13,600 bases of DNA from assembly GCA_026991065.1 (NCBI GenBank), contig JALXCG010000656.1, positions 1 through 13,600 on the forward strand. The letters run 5' to 3'. Shown here one piece after another: positions 1 to 6,155 of the stretch. This DNA comes from Gemmatimonadota bacterium. Its GTDB lineage: Bacteria > GCA-2686955. Made by a program: the position numbers and the translations under genes. The notes beneath the pieces are model-generated. The model was not told the DNA's origin and ran no database searches. It saw only the letters and a list, made by a program, of their open reading frames with translations. The number at the start of each line of letters is the position of its first letter. The stretch's first letter is position 1.

Positions 1-35
1 TCCTCGATCGCCGTTTTCCCCAGGCCCGGTATCTT

Positions 36-1427
36 CTACCGCCGGAGTTTCTCTCCCCCCGCGATACCGCCGTTGGGGCCGGCGCAGCGCCCACTGGGGT
101 TCAGGCGCCGCGCAAGTAGGAAGGCGATCTCCAGGCTCTGCGAATAGTTCAGCCGGGGATCGCAGTAGGTCGCGTAGTTCTCGCCCAGGTCCTCTTCGGT
201 AAGCCCGGAAGCACCGCCGAGACACTCGGTTACACGCTCACCGGTCAGTTCCAGGTGGACCCCGCCGAGAATCGTCCCCTGCTCTTCATGCACCTGCAGC
301 ACACTTTCCAATTCATGCAGGATCGCGTCGAATGACCGGGTCTTGCGCCCCGATCGCGTGCGAACCACATTGCCGTGCATCGGATCACAACACCACACCA
401 CCGGGATCTCCGCCTGGCTCACGGCTTCCACAATCGGCGGCAGCGCGACATCCACCCGGTCCGCTCCCATCCGGGTAATGAGCACCAATCGTCCGGCGTC
501 CCGCTCCGGATTCAGACGCACGGCGATCTCCACGGCCTCTTCCGGCCGGCACGTGGGACCAATCTTGACACCAACCGGATTGCGAATGCCGCGGAAGTAC
601 TCGACGTGCGCCCCGTTGACTTCCCGCGTCCGTTCGCCGATCCACAACATGTGCGCGCCGAGATTGTAGTAGCCGCTGCGCCGCGGAACGGTGCGCGTTT
701 GAGCTTCTTCATAAGGCAGCAGCAGCCCCTCGTGAGAGGTGTAGAAAGCGATCCGCTGCAGGGGCTCGCCAGTTGCTTCTCCGAGGCTCTCCACAAACTC
801 CACCGAGTCGCTAATTGCTTGCACAACGGCCTGATACTCGGCCGCGATCGGCGACCCTCGAAAATCGCGCATGTCCCAATACTCAGGGTGATGTAGATCA
901 GCAAATCCACCATCAATCAGGGCGCGAATGAAATTCAAGGTCAGGGCGCTGTGCTGATAGGCAGAGAGCAGGCGCGCTGGATCTGGAGCGCGGCCCCGCG
1001 CGCTCGGCGCGAATGAATTGACCAGATCGCCGCGGTAAGTGGCGATCTCCTCATCTCCTACACGCTCGACCGCGTTCGAGCGAGGCTTGGCGTATTGCCC
1101 GGCCATGCGCCCCACACGAACCACCGGCCGATTGGTACCGTAGACCAACACCAGACTCATCTGCAGCAGAATCTTGAGCTTGCTGGCGATACGATCGGGC
1201 GTGCAGTCGTTCAGCGTTTCGGCACAGTCCCCGCCTTGCAGAAGAAAACGCCGTCCTGCGCCCGCTTCACGCAACTCGCCACGCAGGCGCTCGACTTCTC
1301 CTGCGCTCACCAGCGGCGGGTAGGAACGGATGCGTTCGATCGCCGCTTCCAGCGCCCGGGGATCCGCATACTCTGCCTGCTGAGCCGCTCGCCGGCGGCG
1401 CCAGGAATCGATCTTCCAGTCATTCAT
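36..1427 (-). CDS. Class II 3-deoxy-7-phosphoheptulonate (DAHP) synthase
   Basis: Catalyses phosphoenolpyruvate + erythrose 4-phosphate -> DAHP, the first committed step of aromatic amino acid synthesis, in the cytoplasm. The 463-residue length matches the class II (plant/Mycobacterium type) family. Seen directly: a GGDCAE motif (Cys68), the RVGRMAGQYAKPRS signature at 104-117, a VKIGPTCRPEEA segment near 287-298, CDPMHGN at 347-353 (His351), GGVHLELTGE at 388-397 (Glu393) and a CDPRLN motif (Asp423). By family knowledge Cys68, His351, Glu393 and Asp423 are the four metal ligands, so the enzyme looks intact. The long N-terminal extension of some actinobacterial members is not evident. The ATG at 1427 has no strong Shine-Dalgarno. 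It lies 52 bp downstream of the nuclease gene on the same strand, with no terminator seen between them. The class II symbol varies between organisms, so none is assigned. Confidence 0.96.
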   Translation of the reverse strand: MNDWKIDSWRRRRAAQQAEYADPRALEAAIERIRSYPPLVSAGEVERLRGELREAGAGRRFLLQGGDCAETLNDCTPDRIASKLKILLQMSLVLVYGTNRPVVRVGRMAGQYAKPRSNAVERVGDEEIATYRGDLVNSFAPSARGRAPDPARLLSAYQHSALTLNFIRALIDGGFADLHHPEYWDMRDFRGSPIAAEYQAVVQAISDSVEFVESLGEATGEPLQRIAFYTSHEGLLLPYEEAQTRTVPRRSGYYNLGAHMLWIGERTREVNGAHVEYFRGIRNPVGVKIGPTCRPEEAVEIAVRLNPERDAGRLVLITRMGADRVDVALPPIVEAVSQAEIPVVWCCDPMHGNVVRTRSGRKTRSFDAILHELESVLQVHEEQGTILGGVHLELTGERVTECLGGASGLTEEDLGENYATYCDPRLNYSQSLEIAFLLARRLNPSGRCAGPNGGIAGGEKLRR

Positions 1428-1479
1428 ATGGGCAAGAACCGCCAGACCCTAGGCGGCGCGCCACCTGGGAGAGAATGAA

Positions 1480-2649
1480 TCAGGGAACAACAACGACTTC
1501 AATCACATTGGAGACGAAATCATACGGATCGACCGTGGTGAAAGCAAAGTCGATAACGGTGCCAACAGGCATAAGCCCCGCGGGCAGCGGCCCGGTGGAG
1601 AGAATGGTCGTGCCTTTCCCCGTGGAATCCAGAGTCTGATAGAAGCTGTCAAAGGGGGGTGCCCCCAGATTGGCGATGATGTAGTCGGTCAACCAATCCT
1701 GGTTGAGCGGCAGCGTCTCCAGCCCCCCGGGTAGCGGCGTTCCGGGAGAAGTGCCGGAGGTTGAGGCAAGCAGAACCGCATCCTGCCCGCCATGCGCGAC
1801 GCCGGCATCGATGCTGAAGGTGATCGACCCCCCATTGGCCTGCGAGAGTTCAAAACGGTCTGCAACCAGAGCACCATTCCACAAGCTATAGACCCACCCC
1901 GGCTGGTCGATGAAGGGGTTTCGGTTGTGCTGCATGTCGGCATAGATCTGATCGTTTCGCGCGCGCTCCTTGTCGTCCACGGGATCCTGCTCATGCCACT
2001 CGATCAGGGTGGAAAGCTTGCCCATGTAGCGCGATCCCGACGCAATCAGCCACGTATCGTCCGTCAGTTCCAGGTCCAGTTCGCCGGCGCGATCACCAGA
2101 GTAGCGAACGTCCATATAAAACATCGCGCGGGCGAGATCCCCGCGATCCTCCATGCGCACCTGGAACGAATCGGTGTCATAACGGCAGTCGGGAGCCTCG
2201 GCTGGAATCGAACTTCCGCCATTGTCGAAGTACTTGTTGCCGCGGATGCTGTTTACTGTGGCGTCGCAGGAGAACATGTGATGAAGATCGGAGTAGGCGG
2301 GCCCGCTCTCCGTTCCGTAGCTCTTCGGCCAGGAATGCTCTCGATTCCAATCCGGCCAGCTGCTCTTGGCAACCGACCATCCCGAGTAGATCAGAATCAC
2401 GTTGTTCGAATTACCTGGATCCTGGTCGAGATCCTCCAGGGCATCGTGCGTGTCGTAACTGCCGCCGGTATGGGGAATCACCGTGTGATCGTTGATGATC
2501 TCGTGCAGCGCGGTGCGAAGTTCGGCACCCGTCTTCCCATCGGCGCTGTCATAGTAGTGGATCGGCGGCGCAGCCAAAGCCGGTGAGGCAACGCCCAGGA
2601 TCAACGCATAGGAAAGACTGCGAGCAAAGGGAATGGGAGATTGTGTCAT
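1480..2649 (-). CDS. Secreted endonuclease I family nuclease with C-terminal extension
   Basis: Predicted extracellular or periplasmic metal-dependent nuclease of the endonuclease I family (EndA/Bsn type, beta-beta-alpha metal fold), likely degrading DNA or RNA. The reading frame is open to 2703, but the ATG at 2649 is preferred because it places a signal peptide at the N-terminus (hydrophobic core 11-24, cleavage after ALA near residue 26); protein length is then 389. Catalytic-region motifs seen: WNREHSWP at 101-108 (His105 as the likely general base), SDLHHMF at 120-126, VNSIRGN at 132-138, and the family motif HNRNPFID at 241-248. About 125 residues beyond 265 form a Gly/Ser/Thr-rich, probably beta-stranded extension that the core nuclease does not need; it ends in a hydrophobic VEVVVVP-like strand. 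The RBS is weak. The gene may be nutritional (nucleic-acid scavenging). Family assignment is firm; substrate is inferred. Confidence 0.92.
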   Translation of the reverse strand: MTQSPIPFARSLSYALILGVASPALAAPPIHYYDSADGKTGAELRTALHEIINDHTVIPHTGGSYDTHDALEDLDQDPGNSNNVILIYSGWSVAKSSWPDWNREHSWPKSYGTESGPAYSDLHHMFSCDATVNSIRGNKYFDNGGSSIPAEAPDCRYDTDSFQVRMEDRGDLARAMFYMDVRYSGDRAGELDLELTDDTWLIASGSRYMGKLSTLIEWHEQDPVDDKERARNDQIYADMQHNRNPFIDQPGWVYSLWNGALVADRFELSQANGGSITFSIDAGVAHGGQDAVLLASTSGTSPGTPLPGGLETLPLNQDWLTDYIIANLGAPPFDSFYQTLDSTGKGTTILSTGPLPAGLMPVGTVIDFAFTTVDPYDFVSNVIEVVVVP

Positions 2650-2860
2650 GGCATTCTCGGGAAGGGGTATGGGCAGCGCGCCTGCATGGGGATCGACGCG
2701 CAATCTGGATATAGCTCAGAGCCTAACACCGCCGGCGGACCGGCGCACCCATCACTCGCCAGCATCCTCTACCAAATTCTTGCAACCTCGTCCCAGTGCA
2801 TCGGTTGCGTCTCTCCTTGGCCGCCAGCAGGGTACCAAGATGCTGGGGACTAACAAGTGA

Positions 2861-2878
2861 GGCGTGTCTCAACACACC
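2861..2878 (-). terminator. Possible weak terminator hairpin after the NrfD gene
   Basis: On the minus strand GGTGTGT and ACACGCC can pair (7 bp, including one G-T wobble) around a four-base loop, about 60 nt past the NrfD-like stop codon. It is followed by a short, imperfect T-containing run (TCACTTGTTAGT). Without a clean U-tract this is only a tentative end for the cytochrome/NrfD transcript. The rest of 2650-2936 shows no clear promoter for the nuclease gene. Confidence 0.28.
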
Positions 2879-2936
2879 ACAGGCAGTCAGTCCCGCAGCC
2901 AACGACGCAGATGGAGCCTTGATGGTGGCCGAAGAC

Positions 2937-4172
2937 TCAGCCGTTCTCTTGCGGCTGCGCACCGATGACGCCCGTTTCCACATCCGTCGCAAACTTGATC
3001 AGGAGGGTCATCACCAGCAGACCGAAGCACCAGATCCCCACACACACCAGAACCTCGATCAGCGAGGGGAGATACTCAAAGATCTCACCGAGGGGAGTGG
3101 GAATAAAGCCCGGAATGATCAGCCCCATCCCTTTCTCGATCCAGATCGCCACGATCAACATGACCAGTGGCGTATTCTGAATCGCCAAACTGCTCTTTTC
3201 GAACTTCCGCGAGAGCATCATCAAGATCGCTGACACGTTCATAATCACTGAGGCCCAGATCCACGGTACAAGCGTGTTGTAGCCTTCGAGACCAAAGAAG
3301 AGATAGCGGGCGCTCACCACGTGCGCACTGTCCGCATAGAACTCGGTAAACACCTCCGACCCGAGCAGGAAGAGGTTTACCAAGCCGCATACCAGAACCA
3401 CCATGCGCAAGAAAGAGATGGTCTCGTCGGCGACGCGAAAGCGAGTCTTCGCCCGCACAATCTCCAGCACCAAGATGATAAAGGCCGGTCCGGCCGTGAA
3501 GGCACTGGCGATGAATCGCGGAGCCAGAATCGCGGCGTTCCAGAATGGTCGCCCCGCAAGCCCGGTGTACAAGAAGGCCGTTACGGTGTGGATGCTCACC
3601 GCCCAGGCGACCGAGATGTAAACGAAAGGCATGTAGTACTTCGATTGCGGCGGCCGTCCGAGATAGCGTTGATAGAGCGAATAACCCGGAATATGGAGGT
3701 TTAGGAGCAGATAACCGTTCAGTACCAGAACGTCCCAACTCAGCATCGAGATCGGAAAATGGAAACGACCGATTCCGGGAAGCAGATGCCACATGCGGTC
3801 TGGGCGCCCCAAGTCGGCGATCACAAAGAGGAGGCACATGAGAATGGCCCCGATCGCGACCAACTCGCCAATCAGAGCGCCGCCCTTGACGGATTTCATG
3901 TGGTAGAGATAACCGGGAATGACCATCATCACGGCGGCCGCCGCCACGCCAACCAAGAAAGTGAAGTTGGCGATGTACATGCCCCATGAAACTTGGTCGG
4001 TCATGCCGGTGACCGCCAGACCGTAGGTCATCTGCTGTGAGTAGCCCCAGATGCCACCAAGGATTCCCAGACTCAGCAATACGATCCATCCATAGTAGAG
4101 GGGCGAGCCACTAAGCATCGACTTGATGGCGTCGGCAATGAATCTGGGGTAGCTGCGCAAATGCTCAGACAT
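2937..4172 (-). CDS. NrfD/DsrP-like polytopic membrane quinone-interacting subunit
   Basis: Integral membrane protein of the polysulfide reductase NrfD family, which exchanges electrons between the quinone pool and a partner ferredoxin-like subunit. The 411-residue sequence has about ten hydrophobic spans (roughly 27-45, 65-90, 98-119, 140-160, 180-205, 218-240, 252-275, 300-320, 330-352, 368-392), as expected of the longer DsrP/HybB/QrcD-type members rather than the 8-helix NrfD/PsrC type. Recognisable family segments are SWGMYIANFTFLVGV (62-76), ADLGRPDRMWHLLPG (119-133) and SMLSWDVLVLN (142-152). The wording most resembles DsrP; this is by recall, not alignment. The start at 4172 has a good GGAGAG RBS five bases upstream. 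The gene begins 18 bp after the Fe-S gene, so the pair is almost certainly co-transcribed and forms one complex. No molybdopterin catalytic subunit lies nearby. Confidence 0.93.
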   Translation of the reverse strand: MSEHLRSYPRFIADAIKSMLSGSPLYYGWIVLLSLGILGGIWGYSQQMTYGLAVTGMTDQVSWGMYIANFTFLVGVAAAAVMMVIPGYLYHMKSVKGGALIGELVAIGAILMCLLFVIADLGRPDRMWHLLPGIGRFHFPISMLSWDVLVLNGYLLLNLHIPGYSLYQRYLGRPPQSKYYMPFVYISVAWAVSIHTVTAFLYTGLAGRPFWNAAILAPRFIASAFTAGPAFIILVLEIVRAKTRFRVADETISFLRMVVLVCGLVNLFLLGSEVFTEFYADSAHVVSARYLFFGLEGYNTLVPWIWASVIMNVSAILMMLSRKFEKSSLAIQNTPLVMLIVAIWIEKGMGLIIPGFIPTPLGEIFEYLPSLIEVLVCVGIWCFGLLVMTLLIKFATDVETGVIGAQPQENG

Positions 4173-4190
4173 GTCGTCTCTCCGGAGCCA

Positions 4191-5141
4191 TCAGTCGAAG
4201 AAATAGTAGAAACTCGGGTCGGTTCCAAGCTCTTCTTTAAGGATAAAGACGCGCTTGTTTTCGATGATGTAGCGGATCTCGCTCTGCGGATCGAGAATGT
4301 TGCCGAATTTGCGACTGCCGGTTGGGCAGATCTCCAAGCAGGCCGGATTCAACCCTTTCCGCGTACGCTGAATACAGAAGGTGCATTTCTCCATCACGCC
4401 TTTTTCCCGTGGCCGATTGCCCAGGTAGTGGGTGTTGGTGTTGACCTCCTCGTCGGGAATGCGAGGCTTGGAGAAATTGAAGCGCCGGGCCCAATAGGGG
4501 CACGCCGCCTCGCAATAGCGGCAGCCGATACACCAGTTGTAGTCGACCACCACAATCCCGTCCGCCTCCTGCCAGGTTGCCTCCACCGGGCAAACCTTGG
4601 TACAAGGGGCGGCGTTGCAATGATGGCACTGCACCGGCATGTAGTAGGAGTCTTTGTCGGGAACCGGGTGGTCGTAGTAGTGGTTCGATTTCTCCAGGTC
4701 CAACGATCCCTTTTTCATCTCCAGTACGCGAATGTACTCGATCTGATCGCCGCGCTCTTCACTCCCCCGGTGCTGATTGTTCTCTTTCACACACGCCTTG
4801 GCACAACGACGACAGCCGATGCACTTGGCCAAGTTCAATGCGTAAGCAAAGCGCACTCCGGCGAGAGGCGGATCGACCCCCACCCGGAACTCTTTCTTGT
4901 TGTAGGTCTTCTTGTATTCGTTCTCGAGACGTTCAATGACACGTTCGAGTTCTTCCTTGGACATCTCGTAGAAGTGTTTCTGCAAGAACGCGTCCAACGA
5001 AAAAGCGTTGGCGTCGGTCTGCAGAATCGGCAGGCAGCTCACGCCGGCCGTCGCCGCGACGGTCTTCAGAAAACCGCGGCGATTCACTTTGGACCCGTTG
5101 CCCTCACCCTGAGGCTGAGTGTCAGAGGGGCGCTGCGTCAT
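4191..5141 (-). CDS. Tat-exported 4x[4Fe-4S] ferredoxin-like subunit (DsrO/HybA-like)
   Basis: Periplasmic electron-transfer subunit that should pass electrons between the NrfD-like protein and the cytochromes. The protein (316 aa from the ATG at 5141) opens with a twin-arginine signal, NRRGFLK at 20-26 followed by a hydrophobic stretch to about 45, so it is exported folded. Sixteen cysteines fall in four groups: 107/110/113/117 (CIGCRRCAKAC), 172/175/180/184 (CHHCNAAPCTKVC), 204/207/210/214 (CIGCRYCEAAC) and 253/256/268/272 (CTFC...CLEIC), the layout for four [4Fe-4S] clusters in the DMSOR-B/HybA/DsrO family. Residues 56-85 are highly charged and probably helical. The frame stays open upstream to 5261, but that start would add 40 arginine-rich residues, hide the Tat signal inside the protein and overlap the upstream gene; the ATG at 5141 has a GGAG seven bases before it. 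Gap to the preceding tetraheme gene is 56 bp. Confidence 0.94.
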   Translation of the reverse strand: MTQRPSDTQPQGEGNGSKVNRRGFLKTVAATAGVSCLPILQTDANAFSLDAFLQKHFYEMSKEELERVIERLENEYKKTYNKKEFRVGVDPPLAGVRFAYALNLAKCIGCRRCAKACVKENNQHRGSEERGDQIEYIRVLEMKKGSLDLEKSNHYYDHPVPDKDSYYMPVQCHHCNAAPCTKVCPVEATWQEADGIVVVDYNWCIGCRYCEAACPYWARRFNFSKPRIPDEEVNTNTHYLGNRPREKGVMEKCTFCIQRTRKGLNPACLEICPTGSRKFGNILDPQSEIRYIIENKRVFILKEELGTDPSFYYFFD

Positions 5142-5148
5142 GATCTTG

Positions 5149-5152
5149 CTCC
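5149..5152 (-). promoter_or_regulatory. RBS fixing the Fe-S protein start
   Basis: GGAG on the minus strand, seven bases before the ATG at 5141. It supports this start over the upstream in-frame codon at 5261 and leaves the Tat signal at the true N-terminus. Confidence 0.75.
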
Positions 5153-5197
5153 AGTAATCTGAATGGGGAGGAAGTGTGCGGTTCCGCCGTTCCAGTG

Positions 5198-6031
5198 TCA
5201 GTGCTTTTCGCCGTCGTGGGCGGGTTCTTCCGCGTGCCCGGTGGAGGCTGTTTCCACCCATGGATGCGGTCCGAGACGATCGTATTCACCTCGATGGCGT
5301 TCATGCCCATGCGACTCTGCCGTCGGCTCGGAAACGGGGTCGAGACGCGGAACCGGCTTTGCTTCTGGAACAACCCCACGAAAACGCGGGGCGTGCGGAA
5401 TGTGGCACTGAATGCAGAGCAGACGCCGGGTCACATCCTTCTGATCCAGTTCTCGATTCCAGTAGCCGTTGGTGCGCCCGTGAACTCCATGTTCCCAATC
5501 GATGAAAATCGGCCCGTGGCACTGCCCACACAGATACTCACTGTCGTCAAAGCTGAGTTTCTCGCCGTTGAGCTTGCGCAGATAGTCGCGATCATCGGCA
5601 TTGTGACAATCCAGGCACCACAGATTGGCGCCCCCGTGGGTCAGAACATAGACCGAGTCCGATTCGCTCAGCCCCTGTTCCTCCATGTATTGCGCAACAT
5701 CCAACCGCGCGCCGACCTTGACCAGATTGCGCCGGCGATTGCCGGTCTGGCCGCCATGCCCCAACAGGTCTCCAATGGCGAGCTTTTCCCCAAACTCGAC
5801 AAGATGTGTGTTGCCAGCTTCATCTTCCCATTCCAGGGGGGAATCATGCTCTTCCTGCAGGAACCGCGGCTTCGGATTCGTCTCCTGATCAGCGTGGCAG
5901 TCCGAGCAGGGGTAGTAGCCATGCTGGTCTTCAAGCACGCTCCTGCGCTCAACAGTCTTAACCTCGCCCCTGCCGGGTCCCGAGGCGAAAACCAGACCTG
6001 CGCTCACCAAGAAATATAGAGCGGGTCCCAT
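5198..6031 (-). CDS. Periplasmic tetraheme cytochrome c with His-rich tail
   Basis: Probable electron shuttle between the Fe-S/NrfD module and the octaheme enzyme. The 277-residue protein has an N-terminal hydrophobic signal (about 3-19) and four CxxCH heme c sites: CSDCH 42-46, CLDCH 139-143, CGQCH 168-172 and CIQCH 206-210. Between hemes 2 and 4 there is a compact segment with HG pairs (181-185) and an aromatic GYW that may supply distal ligands. The tail after heme 4 is Pro/Glu/His-rich with seven histidines in the last 37 residues. A GTG at 6040 is also in frame, but the ATG at 6031 has a GGAG eight bases upstream and is preferred. It follows the octaheme gene after 124 bp that hold a terminator-like hairpin and a second stem-loop. 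It resembles the cytochromes found with NrfD-type complexes in layout; it is not DsrJ (three hemes) by heme count. Function is inferred from context. Confidence 0.9.
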   Translation of the reverse strand: MGPALYFLVSAGLVFASGPGRGEVKTVERRSVLEDQHGYYPCSDCHADQETNPKPRFLQEEHDSPLEWEDEAGNTHLVEFGEKLAIGDLLGHGGQTGNRRRNLVKVGARLDVAQYMEEQGLSESDSVYVLTHGGANLWCLDCHNADDRDYLRKLNGEKLSFDDSEYLCGQCHGPIFIDWEHGVHGRTNGYWNRELDQKDVTRRLLCIQCHIPHAPRFRGVVPEAKPVPRLDPVSEPTAESHGHERHRGEYDRLGPHPWVETASTGHAEEPAHDGEKH

Positions 6032-6039
6032 TGGCGACA

Positions 6040-6043
6040 CTCC
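6040..6043 (-). promoter_or_regulatory. RBS fixing the tetraheme cytochrome start
   Basis: GGAG on the minus strand with eight bases to the ATG at 6031, but touching the alternative GTG at 6038-6040. The spacing selects the ATG. Confidence 0.7.
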
Positions 6044-6049
6044 AGACTG

Positions 6050-6084
6050 TGACTCGTGGAGCCCACTCGCGGACTATCGAGTCA
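6050..6084 (-). other. Stem-loop in the leader of the tetraheme cytochrome gene
   Basis: TGACTCG (6050-6056) and CGAGTCA (6078-6084) are perfect inverted repeats, giving a 7-bp stem with a 21-base loop. It ends six bases upstream of the RBS. It could protect a processed mRNA 5' end or affect ribosome access. This role is inference. Confidence 0.45.
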
Positions 6085-6100
6085 TGGCCGATTCAAACCT

Positions 6101-6137
6101 ACAAGAAAGAGGGGCGGAGCCATCTCCACTCCGCCCC
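6101..6137 (-). terminator. Intrinsic terminator/attenuator after the octaheme gene
   Basis: GGGGCGGAG (6111-6119) and CTCCGCCCC (6129-6137) form a perfect 9-bp GC-rich stem with a nine-base loop. Reading the minus strand, the stem is followed at once by TCTTTCTTGT. It begins 18 nt past the octaheme stop codon. It looks like a moderate rho-independent terminator placed inside the gene cluster, likely allowing partial read-through to the three genes behind it, because no good promoter was seen between it and 6031. Confidence 0.72.
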
Positions 6138-6155
6138 AGTTTTCAGCATCCGTGC

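Noticed and set aside
1-35. Sequence beyond the DAHP synthase stop
   Set aside because: Too short to hold a supportable gene or terminator; no stem with a T-run could be seen.
3085-4089. 334-codon minus-strand frame within the NrfD gene
   Set aside because: Out-of-frame shadow with Arg/His/Gly-rich composition. The +0 frame gives ten clean membrane helices.
2937-5141. Complete DsrMKJOP or alternative complex III locus
   Set aside because: Only NrfD and Fe-S subunits with a tetraheme protein are present. There is no DsrM, DsrK or triheme DsrJ, and no ActB-like fusion or other act genes.
4161-5162. 333-codon plus-strand open frame opposite the Fe-S gene
   Set aside because: It is the reverse of the sixteen-cysteine ferredoxin-like protein and has no recognisable domain.
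5142-5261. Extended N-terminus of the Fe-S protein, overlapping the tetraheme gene
   Set aside because: The extension is arginine-rich, would bury the Tat motif and lacks an RBS; GGAG precedes the ATG at 5141.
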